A stretch of DNA of 64,000 nucleotides from Terriglobia bacterium (GTDB lineage Bacteria > Acidobacteriota > Terriglobia > Bryobacterales > Bryobacteraceae), in contig JAIQFN010000017.1 of NCBI GenBank assembly GCA_020073265.1, forward strand, positions 1-64,000. The letters are read 5' to 3'. The position numbers were made by a program, and so were the translations under genes. Shown here piece by piece: positions 32,561 to 41,590 of this stretch (position 1 is the stretch's first letter; the number at the start of each line of letters is the position of its first letter). The notes under the pieces are model-generated. The model had not been told where the DNA came from. It saw only the letters and a list, made by a program, of their open reading frames with translations, and did no database searches.

Positions 32561-33712
32561 ATGAAATACCGGCTCACCTGCCTCACCCCCACCCTGGTCG
32601 GCGACGGCCAGAAGCTCGCGCCCATCGACTACATGGTCTGGAAAGACCACGTCAATGTTCTCGACCAGAGGCGCATCTTCCGCTTGCTCGCCAAAGGACC
32701 GCGCCTGGACGGCTACTTGAACCAGCTCAAGAAAGCGGAGAAGCTGGATTTCGCGTCCTGGGGCGGCTTCGCGCAGAATTATTCCGGACGCCGCATCCCG
32801 TTCGAGCACCCGAGTTCGACGCAGTATTGGGAAAAGGCGCACGCCGAGCATCTGTTCATCCCCACCTTCAGCACGGGTCCGAGCGGGCCGTATCTTCCGG
32901 CCACCGCGCTCAAGGGTGCATTGCGCACCGGCGTCGTACACGGACAAATTTCGGAACGCCTGATCAGCGACCTGGCGGAGCGCACCGCTTCGGAAGGACG
33001 CCTGCCCCGGCGCCCCGCGAGTTATGTGGAAGAAGCCGCGCTCGGATCGGGCGGCGCCGATTCCATGAAGTTCATCGCGGCGTCCGATTCCAGCACCGTT
33101 GCCGAGAACGTTTTCAAAATCTACCTGCTGCGCGTGGCGACGCTCGAAGCGCGCGGAGGCGGAAAACTCGAGCTGGCCTGGAAGCAAAGCCCGCGCGGCA
33201 GCGTGAAGCGCGCCGAAGACAGCACTCCAGCCTTCGCGGAGATGGCGGTTCCCGGCACGACCTTCGAAGGCGAGTGGCGCGAGAGCGCGTTCCTGGCGCA
33301 ACCGGAGATCGCCAAAGCGCTTCGCAAACGCGATCGTCTGGACGCCGCGGCCGTGTTCGCGCTGGTGAACGGTTACGCCGAGCAGATGCTGCGCGTGCAA
33401 AAGCAGTACTCGGTATGGACCGGGCTGGCGCTGCTGAAGTCCACCATCGAGCAATTGGAAACGCGGCTGGGCGAAATCCGCCAGGCCGGCAACGGCTGCA
33501 TGCTCCCGCTCGGATGGGGCGCGGGGTTCCTCTCCAAGGCGGCGTTTCTCGACACCAAGGACGAAACCTATCGGAAGATCCTGGCGCAGGTGGGATTCTA
33601 CGCGCGCGCGATTCAATCCGGCCTGCCGTTCCCGAAAACGCGCAAGATCATTTTTCTCGGGAATCAGCCGGCCTCGCTGGCCGGATTCGTTCACCTGACC
33701 GTCGGGGGCTGA
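32561..33712 (+). CDS. csm5: Csm5 RAMP protein
   Basis: 383 residues. YRLTCLTPTLVGDGQKLAPIDYMVW, with the ID(Y)MVW and LDQRRIFRLL motifs, is typical of Csm5. FSTGPSGPYLPATALKGALRTGVV is the central RAMP loop. LPLGWGAGFLSKAAFL is the C-terminal Gly-rich motif. Csm5 caps the complex at the crRNA 3' end and recruits maturation nucleases. It is the last csm gene; no cas6, csm6 or adaptation gene follows. Confidence 0.92.
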   Translation: MKYRLTCLTPTLVGDGQKLAPIDYMVWKDHVNVLDQRRIFRLLAKGPRLDGYLNQLKKAEKLDFASWGGFAQNYSGRRIPFEHPSSTQYWEKAHAEHLFIPTFSTGPSGPYLPATALKGALRTGVVHGQISERLISDLAERTASEGRLPRRPASYVEEAALGSGGADSMKFIAASDSSTVAENVFKIYLLRVATLEARGGGKLELAWKQSPRGSVKRAEDSTPAFAEMAVPGTTFEGEWRESAFLAQPEIAKALRKRDRLDAAAVFALVNGYAEQMLRVQKQYSVWTGLALLKSTIEQLETRLGEIRQAGNGCMLPLGWGAGFLSKAAFLDTKDETYRKILAQVGFYARAIQSGLPFPKTRKIIFLGNQPASLAGFVHLTVGG

Positions 33713-33720
33713 ACTGCAAC

Positions 33721-34122
33721 ATGTCCATGCTGCATGGCATCGCTCCTTTCTTTGTGGTCGACGACCTCCAGATGAGTCTTGACTTCTACCGCTCGAAGCT
33801 TGGCTTCGAAATCACGTACACCGGAGGAGGAAACGGACAGGGCAGCGATTTCTTCGCCATGGTGCAGCGTGATGGCGTCATGCTGATGCTCAAGCACATT
33901 GCGCCCGAGATTCACCCGCAGCCGAATCATTCCCGTCACAAATGGGCCCGCTGGGACGCATACATTCATACTTCCGATCCCGACTCGCTGTATGGAGAGT
34001 ACCTTGGCGCCGGTGTTCCGATACACAGCGAACTGGCCGATACCAGCGACGGCCTGCGAGCCTTCGAGATCATCGACAACAGCGGTTACGTGCTCTGTTT
34101 CGGACGCCCCAGAGAGAAATAG
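33721..34122 (+). CDS. Glyoxalase/bleomycin-resistance (VOC) family protein
   Basis: 133 residues. One VOC domain: APFFVVDDLQMSLDFYRSKLGFEI, then FFAMVQRDGVMLMLK, and AYIHTSDPDSLYGEY with FEIIDNSGYVLCFGRP. Metal ligands are the usual His/Glu positions; the expected C-terminal Glu lies in RAFEIID. Members act as dioxygenases, lyases or antibiotic-binding proteins; the substrate is unknown. It starts 8 bases after csm5 and could be read on the same transcript, but no functional link to CRISPR is known. Confidence 0.88.
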   Translation: MSMLHGIAPFFVVDDLQMSLDFYRSKLGFEITYTGGGNGQGSDFFAMVQRDGVMLMLKHIAPEIHPQPNHSRHKWARWDAYIHTSDPDSLYGEYLGAGVPIHSELADTSDGLRAFEIIDNSGYVLCFGRPREK

Positions 34123-34213
34123 CGGCGAACGCTGTCGCTGACGCCGTGCTAACATTCAACTAAGAAACAAGTCCGGGACACGGACTGCCAACTCCGCGTT
34201 CAATCCCCCAACT

Positions 34214-35068
34214 ATGTACAACGCTTATTTCGGATTCTCGGAGTGTCCCTTCAGCCTCAGCCCGAATCCCAGCTTCTATTTCCGCAGCGCGCTGCATGAA
34301 GAGGCCCTGGCCAACCTGTGCTACGGCATCCAGAGCCGCAAAGGATTCATCGTGCTCACCGGCGAAGTGGGCACTGGCAAAACCACGCTGCTCGAATGCC
34401 TGCGCGACTCGCTCGACTCCCAGCACGTCGCGTTCGCGTTTCTGTTCAACTCGCGCCTCACCGTCGATCAGTTCTTTCAAATGATCGCCTACGATCTGGA
34501 CCTGCGCTGCGACAAGACTTCCAAGACCGAGGTCCTGTTCGCGCTGAACTCATTTCTGCTCGAACAGGCTTCGCAGAACCGCACCACCGCGCTGATCATC
34601 GACGAAGCCCACAACCTGGAATGGGACGTGCTCGAAGAGGTTCGCCTGCTGGGGAACCTGGAGACGCGCCACGGCAAGCTGCTCCAGATCGTTTTGGCCG
34701 GCCAGACGGAACTGGATCGCAAGCTGGATGCGCCGGAGCTGCGCCAGCTCAAGCAGCGGATCGTGCTGCGCTCGAAGCTGGAGGCGTTCTCGCCCGCCGA
34801 CACCGAGCGCTACATCGCCGCCCGTTTCGAGAAAGCCGGTATGCCGGACCAGACCGTCTTTTCGCCGGAGATTCTGTCGGAGATCCACTTTCGCTCGCAA
34901 GGCATTCCCCGGCTGATCAACTCCATCTCGGACAACCTGCTGCTTACCTGCTTTGCGCTGGACTGCAAGATGGCCACGCTCGCAATGCTGGACGAGGTCA
35001 GCCGCGACCTGCGCCTGGAATGGCCGGAAGGCCGTCGGGCGCTGGCCACCGCTCATCCGGCCTTTTGA
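34214..35068 (+). CDS. ExeA/GspA-type AAA ATPase
   Basis: 284 residues. The opening MYNAYFGFSECPFSLSPNPSF is the ExeA N-terminal motif. Walker A is GEVGTGKTT (about residue 52), Walker B is ALIIDEAHN, and sensor/arginine regions are LETRHGKLLQIVLAGQTELDRKL and RYIAARFEKAGM. ExeA homologues help assemble type II secretion or occur in exosortase-linked polysaccharide loci. No secretion gene is adjacent; the C-terminal peptidoglycan-binding domain of true ExeA is missing. Confidence 0.85.
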   Translation: MYNAYFGFSECPFSLSPNPSFYFRSALHEEALANLCYGIQSRKGFIVLTGEVGTGKTTLLECLRDSLDSQHVAFAFLFNSRLTVDQFFQMIAYDLDLRCDKTSKTEVLFALNSFLLEQASQNRTTALIIDEAHNLEWDVLEEVRLLGNLETRHGKLLQIVLAGQTELDRKLDAPELRQLKQRIVLRSKLEAFSPADTERYIAARFEKAGMPDQTVFSPEILSEIHFRSQGIPRLINSISDNLLLTCFALDCKMATLAMLDEVSRDLRLEWPEGRRALATAHPAF

Positions 35069-35135
35069 CGGTTCGTCCGAAAATCCGCGCAAACCGGCCC
35101 GCCCGCGCCTATCTTAGGCTCAGGGAGGAGTTTCA

Positions 35136-35813
35136 ATGAGAAAGCATCTTGACGCACTGTTCGTGCTGCTGGCCGCGGCGGGGATTCTGCTGAGCCAGGA
35201 GCGCTTCGATCTCCGTGTCAGAACCTATTTCTTCGCCGGTTTTTCGGGCGATGCGGCTGCGCTCGAAAAGGGAATGAAGATCTGCGAAGATTCGCTCGCG
35301 ACCGATCCCAAGAACGCCGAAGCGCTGGTATGGCACGGTTCGGGCCTGTTCTATCAAGCCGGCCAGGCGTTTCAGAAAGGCGATCAACAGAACGGGATGC
35401 GGCTCTGGACGCGCGGCCTGAAGGAAATGGACGACGCGGTCGCCATCGCTCCCGAATCGGTCGGCGTGCGGATCCCGCGTGGCGCCGTCGTGCTGGCGGG
35501 TTCGCGTTTTCTCCCCAGCCCCGAGATGGCTCGTCCGCTGATTGAGAAGGGTGTCGGTGACTTCGAAGAAGCCTACAAGCTGCAAGGTCCGGATCTCAGC
35601 CGCATGGGAACGCATCCGCGCGGCGAGTTGATGCTGGGTCTCGCCGACGGATATAGCCGGCTTGGCGATCAAGAGAAGGCGCAGCAGTGGTTCGAACGAA
35701 TCCAGAAAGAAATGCCGGGCACGCCCTACGCGAAATCGGCGGCCACCTGGCTGGAGACCAAGTCCCTCGCGCCGCAACAGGCCGGCTGCCTGGGTTGCCA
35801 CACCGGCAAGTAA
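35136..35813 (+). CDS. Secreted TPR-like protein with C-terminal CxxCH
   Basis: 225 residues. An N-terminal signal sequence (LFVLLAAAGILLSQ), then TPR-like helices (SLATDPKNAEALVWHGSGLF, GLADGYSRLGDQEKAQQWFERI). The last residues are AGCLGCHTGK: a CxxCH heme-attachment motif only four residues from the end. If a heme is bound, it would hang at the C-terminus and need a Met or His from another protein. The motif may instead bind metal. AGGGAGG-type signal upstream. Confidence 0.75.
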   Translation: MRKHLDALFVLLAAAGILLSQERFDLRVRTYFFAGFSGDAAALEKGMKICEDSLATDPKNAEALVWHGSGLFYQAGQAFQKGDQQNGMRLWTRGLKEMDDAVAIAPESVGVRIPRGAVVLAGSRFLPSPEMARPLIEKGVGDFEEAYKLQGPDLSRMGTHPRGELMLGLADGYSRLGDQEKAQQWFERIQKEMPGTPYAKSAATWLETKSLAPQQAGCLGCHTGK

Positions 35814-35838
35814 GATGAGGTGGTACCAAGGGCAATCG

Positions 35839-36924
35839 ATGTGTTCCTGGCAACTTCTGATCCGCATCCTGATCATTAACACGCTGATCGCATTCGTTCC
35901 CCCGTTTCTCGTGGTGGCCATGGGAGCGCCGGCGACGGCGCGAAAGCTATTCGTTACGTTCGGCTACTCGCTGGTGTACTCGCATTGCATCGGCTCGCTG
36001 GCCTTCGCGACGCTTCCCCGGCTGTGGGGGGCGACCTTGAAATCGCGCGCGTGGCTGCGCTGGTCGCTCCGCGCGGTAGCCGCGTTTGGAGCCAGCATCG
36101 TGGGAAGCCTGATCGCCTGCCTGGTCTTCGTGGCGTTGGGTTGGATTCCGATGCGATTGTACTGGGCGGAGTTTAACGGGAGCCTCAGGATCGCGGTTTT
36201 TCTCACGGTTCTCGCGGGCGGAGTGTTGTCCATGTACGCAAGTTTCCGGTCGCGTTTGGAGCAAACCACGCTCCAACTCCGCACCAAGGAGCTGGAGCGC
36301 GAGCGCGCCCTCAAACTCGCCACCGAGGCGCAGCTAGCCTCGCTCGAATCGCGCATTCATCCGCATTTCCTGTTCAACACGCTCAACTCGATCTCTTCGT
36401 TGATTCCCGAAGATCCCAAGCGCGCCGAGAAGCTGGTGGAGCAGATGGCCACGCTGCTGCGCTTCTCGCTGGATGCGAATCATACCGGGCTGGTGCCGCT
36501 GGCCCGGGAAATGAAGATTGTCGCGGACTATCTGGACATTGAGCGCACGCGCTTCGGCGACCGCCTGCGCTTCCACATCGACGTCGCTCCGGAACTCGAA
36601 GCGGCCAAAGTACCGCCGCTCGCGGTGCAAACGCTGGTGGAGAACAGCGTCAAGCACGCCGTGTCGCGCAACCAGTCCGGCGGCGAGATTCGCATTCGAG
36701 GCGTGCGCGACAACGGTTCGCTGCGCGTCGAAGTGCTCGACCAGGGGCCGGAGTTCCACCTCGAAGCCGCGCCGAGCGGGCACGGCCTCGACATTCTGCG
36801 GAGCCGGCTGACCACTCTCTTCGGCCAGCGCGCCAGTCTTGCGCTGGAGCGGCACGACCACTGGAACCGGATCACGCTCTTGGTTCCGCAAAGCGCCAAC
36901 GGACATGCGGGCGTTCCTGGTTGA
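35839..36924 (+). CDS. LytS-type sensor histidine kinase
   Basis: 361 residues from the ATG at 35839 (AAGGG 6 bases upstream; ATG 35815 is an alternative). Four membrane helices (about 5-27, 38-60, 77-103, 115-134), a coiled linker, then the His_kinase motif SRIHPHFLFNTLNSISSLIPED with His176. The ATPase domain has VPPLAVQTLVENSVKHAV and GHGLDILRSRL. It overlaps its LytTR response regulator by 20 bases. The signal is unknown. The upstream CxxCH gene is adjacent and may be co-transcribed. Confidence 0.93.
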   Translation: MCSWQLLIRILIINTLIAFVPPFLVVAMGAPATARKLFVTFGYSLVYSHCIGSLAFATLPRLWGATLKSRAWLRWSLRAVAAFGASIVGSLIACLVFVALGWIPMRLYWAEFNGSLRIAVFLTVLAGGVLSMYASFRSRLEQTTLQLRTKELERERALKLATEAQLASLESRIHPHFLFNTLNSISSLIPEDPKRAEKLVEQMATLLRFSLDANHTGLVPLAREMKIVADYLDIERTRFGDRLRFHIDVAPELEAAKVPPLAVQTLVENSVKHAVSRNQSGGEIRIRGVRDNGSLRVEVLDQGPEFHLEAAPSGHGLDILRSRLTTLFGQRASLALERHDHWNRITLLVPQSANGHAGVPG

Positions 36925-37669
36925 CGACGAAGCGCTGGCGCTGAAGCGCCTGGCTCGAATGCTGGCCGCCACCGGACGCGTCGAGATCGCGGGCCAGAGC
37001 ACCGATCCCGCGCAGGCTGTCGACGCGATCCGCGCCGCCAAACCGGACGTGCTGTTCCTGGATATCGAAATGCCGGGCATGACCGGATTCCAGATGCTCT
37101 CGCGCATCGATCCGCAGCCGCTGGTGGTCTTCACCACCGCCTATGGCCAGTACGCGCTGGAAGCCTTCGGGGTGAATTCGATCGACTACCTGCTCAAGCC
37201 GATCGAAGCCGCGCAACTGGATCGCGCGCTCGACAAGATCGACAGAATGCGCGGCGGCGCCGAGCCACGGCCCGAGATCCGCAAACTACTGGAGCGCGTC
37301 GCGGCGCTGGCCGGCCAAGCCGCGCAGGCGCCGTATCCGGAGCGAATCGCATCGCGTATCGGAGAGCGGGTCGAGTTCGTGGATCTGGCCAGAGTGACGC
37401 ACTTCTTCGCCAGCGACAAGCTGACCTACGCAGCGACAGCGTCTAAGAATTACGTGGTCGACCACACCATCCAGGAGCTGGAGCAAAAGCTCGATCCACG
37501 CAAGTTCCTGCGCATCCACCGCGCGACGCTGCTCAACCTGGACTACATTCACGAGCTGCACGCCTGGTTCGCCGGCCGGATGATGGTGCGGCTCAAAGAC
37601 GAAAAGCGCACCGAGCTGAGCGTCTCGCGCGACCGCGTCCGGGCGCTGAAAGAGCGGTTGGGAGTCTAG
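36905..37669 (+). CDS. LytTR-family response regulator
   Basis: 254 residues. The receiver has DDE at 7-9, phospho-acceptor Asp53 in VLFLDIEMPGMTG and the Lys in DYLLKPIEAAQ. The C-terminal LytTR DNA-binding domain (RVEFVDLARVTHFFASDKLTY, FLRIHRATLLNLDYIHEL) binds promoter repeats and often controls envelope or competence genes. It is the partner of the overlapping LytS-type kinase. The sigma-factor gene follows after 32 bases and could be downstream in the same unit. Confidence 0.94.
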   Translation: MRAFLVDDEALALKRLARMLAATGRVEIAGQSTDPAQAVDAIRAAKPDVLFLDIEMPGMTGFQMLSRIDPQPLVVFTTAYGQYALEAFGVNSIDYLLKPIEAAQLDRALDKIDRMRGGAEPRPEIRKLLERVAALAGQAAQAPYPERIASRIGERVEFVDLARVTHFFASDKLTYAATASKNYVVDHTIQELEQKLDPRKFLRIHRATLLNLDYIHELHAWFAGRMMVRLKDEKRTELSVSRDRVRALKERLGV

Positions 37670-37701
37670 GCCCCGCCGATCGCCTGTTAGCATGGTCAGG
37701 A

Positions 37702-38295
37702 GTGCCCGATATCACCGACCTTTTGAATCGCTGGAATGCCGGCGACCAGCAGGCTTTCGATCAGGTGATACCTCTCCTGTATGACGACCTCAAGCGCGTA
37801 TCGCGGCAATTGCTCCAGAATGAACGGCATAATCTCACGCTGAACTGCACGGCCTTGGTCCACGAAGCCTATCTGCGGTTAGTGGATCAGAATCGGATGC
37901 AGTGGAACGGCCGGTCTCATTTCATGGGTGCGGCCGCGCAAGTAATGCGCCGGATCCTGGTGGAACACGCGCGCAAACGCCTGGCTCAAAAGCGGGGACT
38001 GGGAGCCCAACCCGAATCGCTGGACAAAGTAGTGGCTGTGGCTCTTGAGCCTGACCTGGACGTCGTCGCCCTCAACGACGCCCTCACCGATTTCGCCGAG
38101 ACCGACCCGGAAAGCGCCCGCGTGGTCGAACTGCGCTGCTTCGGTGGATTGTCGATCGAAGAGACCGCCGAGGTCCTGGGGACCTCGCCGTCGTCCGTCA
38201 CGCGGATGTGGAGCTATGCTCGAGCCTGGCTGTATCGCAGGCTAGGCCGTGGCCCGGTTTCGATCCCGGCGCAGCCAACCCACGAGCAAGAATAG
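37702..38295 (+). CDS. ECF RNA polymerase sigma factor
   Basis: 197 residues from a GTG. This is the Acidobacteria/Planctomycetes ECF subfamily: region 2 is NLTLNCTALVHEAYLRLVDQ with FMGAAAQVMRRILVEHARKR, and region 4 is RVVELRCFGGLSIEETAEVLGTSPSSVTRMW. These sigmas are usually paired with membrane Ser/Thr kinases that carry C-terminal repeats, and such a kinase lies 840 bases downstream. Its 3' end overlaps a convergent PEP-CTERM gene by 54 bases. Confidence 0.94.
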   Translation: MPDITDLLNRWNAGDQQAFDQVIPLLYDDLKRVSRQLLQNERHNLTLNCTALVHEAYLRLVDQNRMQWNGRSHFMGAAAQVMRRILVEHARKRLAQKRGLGAQPESLDKVVAVALEPDLDVVALNDALTDFAETDPESARVVELRCFGGLSIEETAEVLGTSPSSVTRMWSYARAWLYRRLGRGPVSIPAQPTHEQE

Positions 38296-38949
38296 GCCGA
38301 TCACCATCGCGCTGACAGCGCGCGGTTCGGGAACTTCATTACCACCGTCTCCATCAGCGCCGACTTCAGACCCGTTCACTTGAAAGTCCAAGACGTGAGC
38401 GCCAGGTATAGCGTCAGTGGGCGGAGAAAATCCGACGCTCTGGAGAGAGCCAACGTAGCTGGCGAAGGGTTCGGTTCCGATACTCGCGGCCGATTCCCAT
38501 TCGAGGTGCCCACCCACGTCCGCCGTCGCACTAAGAACCAGCCAGTAGGTCGTGGCGGCGTCCAATACAAAAGCCGATACCGGCGTCAAGGTGAACACAT
38601 GGTCGCTGACGAAGGCAGAAATTGTGCCGGATGCAGCGACAAACGAAACCAGCGAGGACCCCGATGGACTGCTGGTGGTCCCGCCGAACAGGTCGGCTAC
38701 CAGAACGCTGGTGGAAAACGTCGACTCTGCACTGAGTTCGACCGCCACCGAGGTCAAGTCGAAACTGGTGCCGCCCATCGTAAATCCCGCCGCGCCACTA
38801 ATAAGGGGTGACCCATTGATTGAAAACTGGCTGCCTCCGGTCAGGGGATTGGCAACCAGGTCCCCTGCTGGATCACCTGAAATAATCGTGGTTGCAAAAC
38901 ATGGCAGACCGAGCAGCAAGGCGCTCGCAAACAATGTGGAAAGACGCAT
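38242..38949 (-). CDS. PEP-CTERM protein with choice-of-anchor domain
   Basis: 235 residues from the ATG at 38949 (GGAGGG 7 bases upstream; earlier frame rejected). A signal peptide (LFASALLLGLPCFA) precedes a single beta-sandwich domain (FDLTSVAVELSAES, TTYWLVLSATADVGGHLEW) of the choice-of-anchor type. The tail VPEPRAVSAMVIGLFLLVGWLRRDRNR is a PEP-CTERM sorting signal: motif, helix, basic end. A dedicated exosortase cuts this signal and exports the protein through the exopolysaccharide layer; that exosortase is not the E-type one in this window. Confidence 0.9.
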   Translation of the reverse strand: MRLSTLFASALLLGLPCFATTIISGDPAGDLVANPLTGGSQFSINGSPLISGAAGFTMGGTSFDLTSVAVELSAESTFSTSVLVADLFGGTTSSPSGSSLVSFVAASGTISAFVSDHVFTLTPVSAFVLDAATTYWLVLSATADVGGHLEWESAASIGTEPFASYVGSLQSVGFSPPTDAIPGAHVLDFQVNGSEVGADGDGGNEVPEPRAVSAMVIGLFLLVGWLRRDRNRATA

Positions 38950-39131
38950 ATGAAAACCCTCCGCTACGTTGTTCGTTTGACTTAGACCGGCAAACCGGTT
39001 GTTCGCTGTCTGGAGATGGCGCAAAATCGACCCGGATCTGGTCAACAAAACGCCTGGACTAGTTCTAGCCTGACCAGTTTTGGTACTAAAACACGCCAAC
39101 TGGTGGTGTATCGTTCCAAAAGGGGGTGTTC

Positions 39132-41543
39132 GTGTCCTCGCCAACCGGATCGTCGGTCCGCGAAGCCTTCAGCGCCGCGCTGGAGTGCGTGGGCGTTCAG
39201 CGAGAAGCTGTTCTGGCGCAATTGCCTCCCGAAACGCGCGCTGAGGTAGAATCCCTGCTCGAAGCCCATGCTTCGGCAGGATCGTTTCTGGAAGCCTGGG
39301 GCGAGGGTCCCATTCCGCTGGATTCCCGGATTGGTCCGTACCGGCTGCTCGAAAAGCTGGGCCACGGAGGCATGGGCGTCGTTTACCACGCTCAGAGAGA
39401 CGACGGCGAATTCACGCGCGACGCCGCCATCAAATTCGTAGGGGGGCCGCTGTTTGGGTCTGAAGCCGAGCGCCGGTTCATCGCCGAGCGCCAGATTCTC
39501 GCGCTGCTCGATCACCCCAACATCGTCCACCTGATCGATGGCGGAGTCTGGCGCGGTCATCGCTATCTGGTAATGGAACTGGTGGTGGGCCGCCCGCTCA
39601 CGGAGTTTTGCGCCCAGCGCGAGCTTTCGACACCCGAGCGGCTGCGGCTGCTGCAGACGATCTGTTCCGCGATTCACTACGCCCATCAGCGCCTGATCAT
39701 TCATCGCGATCTCAAGCCGGGGAATATTCTGGTGACGGGCGACGGCCAGGTGAAAGTACTGGATTTCGGAATTGCCCGCATGCTGGACGCAGAAGAGCCG
39801 GCGGGCGGCAACACGACAACCGCCTGGCATCCGATGTCGCTTTCCTGCGCCAGCCCCGAGCAGACGCGGGGCGAGCGTGTGACCCTAGCCACGGATATCT
39901 ACTCCCTCGGCCTTTTGTTGTACGAATTGCTCACCGGAGTGAATCCGCAGTCGGCCGGCGCGCAGGCCGAAATCCTGCGCCGCATTGCCGACGAGCAGCC
40001 GCTTCCTCCCAGCAAAGTCGCCGCCGGCGTTCCAGCCGATCTGGATGCTATTGCGCTGAAAGCGCTGGCGAAAGACCCGGTTCGCCGCTACGCGTCCGCC
40101 GAGGAGATGTCGGCCGACATCCAGCGGTTCCTGGAGAACCGGCCGGTCCTGGCGCGTGCGCCTTCCAGGCTCTACTATGCAGCCCGCTTTTGCGCCCGCA
40201 ACAAAGCCCTGACGTGCACCGGCTTGGCGTTACTGGTGGCGATACTGGCCGGAATTACTGTCTCGACCTGGCAAGCCCGCCGCGCCGAAAAGGAGGCCGC
40301 GGTGGCGCAACGGCGTTTCAATGAAGCCCGCCGGCTGATCTATATCGTGATCCACGAAATCCAGCCAAAATTGGAGAGTATCAACGGCACTGTTGCGGTG
40401 CAGGCTGCCTTGATCGAGCAGACGCTGACCTATCTGGAGGCTCTGGAGAAAGACGCCGCCGGCAACCCCGCGCTCCTGCGGGAACTAATTGACGCCTATC
40501 TGCGGCTTGCGAGTGTTACGGGAAGCGGGAGCAAGCCCAGCGTCGGCAATCCTCAAAAGGCAGGTGAGCTTCTGAGGCGGGCTGAAACTCTATTAGACCA
40601 GCTCAGGCGGGCCGATCCCTCGAGTCCGGACTCCCTAAGGACCGAAGTCGAAGTGTATCGTTCGTTGGCCCGCAGCCAGTTTCAATATGGATCGGGGTCG
40701 ATGTCTGAGGCCTCTGGCCGCCGGGCATTGCGCGCGGCCGAGCGGCTGGCTGCGGCAACGCCCGGCGACAGCGCGTCGCAGGATGTACTGGCGCTGGCTG
40801 CTGCGGCGCTGGGCGACACGCTATTTGACGCTCAACAACGAATTCCCTTGTACGAGCGAAGCATGTCGATCTGGAATCACGCTCTGGAAGCGAATCCGCC
40901 CAATGCCGAAACGCTACGCCGGAACGTGGCGCTCATGTGCAAAGACCTTTCCACGGTGTGGCTAAGTAGAGATGGCCGGCGGGCTCTGGACTATGCCGCC
41001 AAGGCCCGCGAGATCGATGAGGTCCGGCTAGCATCAAAGCCTTCCTCGCCTGCGGCCCAACTCGACCTCGGCTTCGACCTGGGCGCGGAGGCCGCCGCGT
41101 ACAACGCCATGAAAGACTACAGCCATGCCTTGGGAAGCCAGCGGCGCAACGTTGAACTCCGGCTGGAGATCGTGAGAGCCAATCCCGCCGATTTTCGAGC
41201 CTCGGACCGCCTGGGTTTCGCCCTGCATTTCCTCGGAGAAATCGAGGAGAATCAACCGGATGACCTGGCCGCGCAACGTGACTATCGCCGGGCGATCAAT
41301 GTTTATGGCCGGCTCCAGCGCACTGGAGCCATGCCTACGACCTCGCTGCGGCAGTATGCCAAGACCAGACTCAGCCTGGCCCGCCTCGAAAGGAAGCACG
41401 GCCAGACCACCGAAGCCTGCCGCGAACTGCGGAACATGCTGGAAGTTCTGGACGAGTACGAGGCGCGTGTGCGGCTCGATGTATCCATCCTCCGGGAGGT
41501 GGAGGCCATGCGGCAGGAGGCTCTCGACTGCACCGTTCCATGA
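39132..41543 (+). CDS. Membrane Ser/Thr protein kinase with periplasmic TPR-like domain
   Basis: 803 residues from a GTG with AGGGGG 5 bases upstream. A short leader (1-68) is followed by a Hanks-type kinase: KLGHGGMGVVYHAQ, catalytic HRDLKPGN with Asp193, LDFGIARML, and ATDIYSLGLLLYELL. One membrane helix (about 350-372) leads to a periplasmic domain of TPR-like helices to the end. The architecture matches kinases that partner ECF sigmas in Acidobacteria. Substrates unknown; it may phosphorylate the sigma or an anti-sigma protein. Confidence 0.92.
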   Translation: MSSPTGSSVREAFSAALECVGVQREAVLAQLPPETRAEVESLLEAHASAGSFLEAWGEGPIPLDSRIGPYRLLEKLGHGGMGVVYHAQRDDGEFTRDAAIKFVGGPLFGSEAERRFIAERQILALLDHPNIVHLIDGGVWRGHRYLVMELVVGRPLTEFCAQRELSTPERLRLLQTICSAIHYAHQRLIIHRDLKPGNILVTGDGQVKVLDFGIARMLDAEEPAGGNTTTAWHPMSLSCASPEQTRGERVTLATDIYSLGLLLYELLTGVNPQSAGAQAEILRRIADEQPLPPSKVAAGVPADLDAIALKALAKDPVRRYASAEEMSADIQRFLENRPVLARAPSRLYYAARFCARNKALTCTGLALLVAILAGITVSTWQARRAEKEAAVAQRRFNEARRLIYIVIHEIQPKLESINGTVAVQAALIEQTLTYLEALEKDAAGNPALLRELIDAYLRLASVTGSGSKPSVGNPQKAGELLRRAETLLDQLRRADPSSPDSLRTEVEVYRSLARSQFQYGSGSMSEASGRRALRAAERLAAATPGDSASQDVLALAAAALGDTLFDAQQRIPLYERSMSIWNHALEANPPNAETLRRNVALMCKDLSTVWLSRDGRRALDYAAKAREIDEVRLASKPSSPAAQLDLGFDLGAEAAAYNAMKDYSHALGSQRRNVELRLEIVRANPADFRASDRLGFALHFLGEIEENQPDDLAAQRDYRRAINVYGRLQRTGAMPTTSLRQYAKTRLSLARLERKHGQTTEACRELRNMLEVLDEYEARVRLDVSILREVEAMRQEALDCTVP

Positions 41544-41590
41544 TTGGGGCTATGGTCTGCCGCAGCCTCGGAATCGAGTAACCTGAAGGC

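Noticed and set aside
32276-33694. 472-residue minus-strand ORF across csm4-csm5
   Set aside because: Shadow frame of Csm5; no motif.
35662-35838. Extended N-terminus of the LytS-type kinase
   Set aside because: It lies inside the upstream gene; the ATG at 35839 has the better ribosome site.
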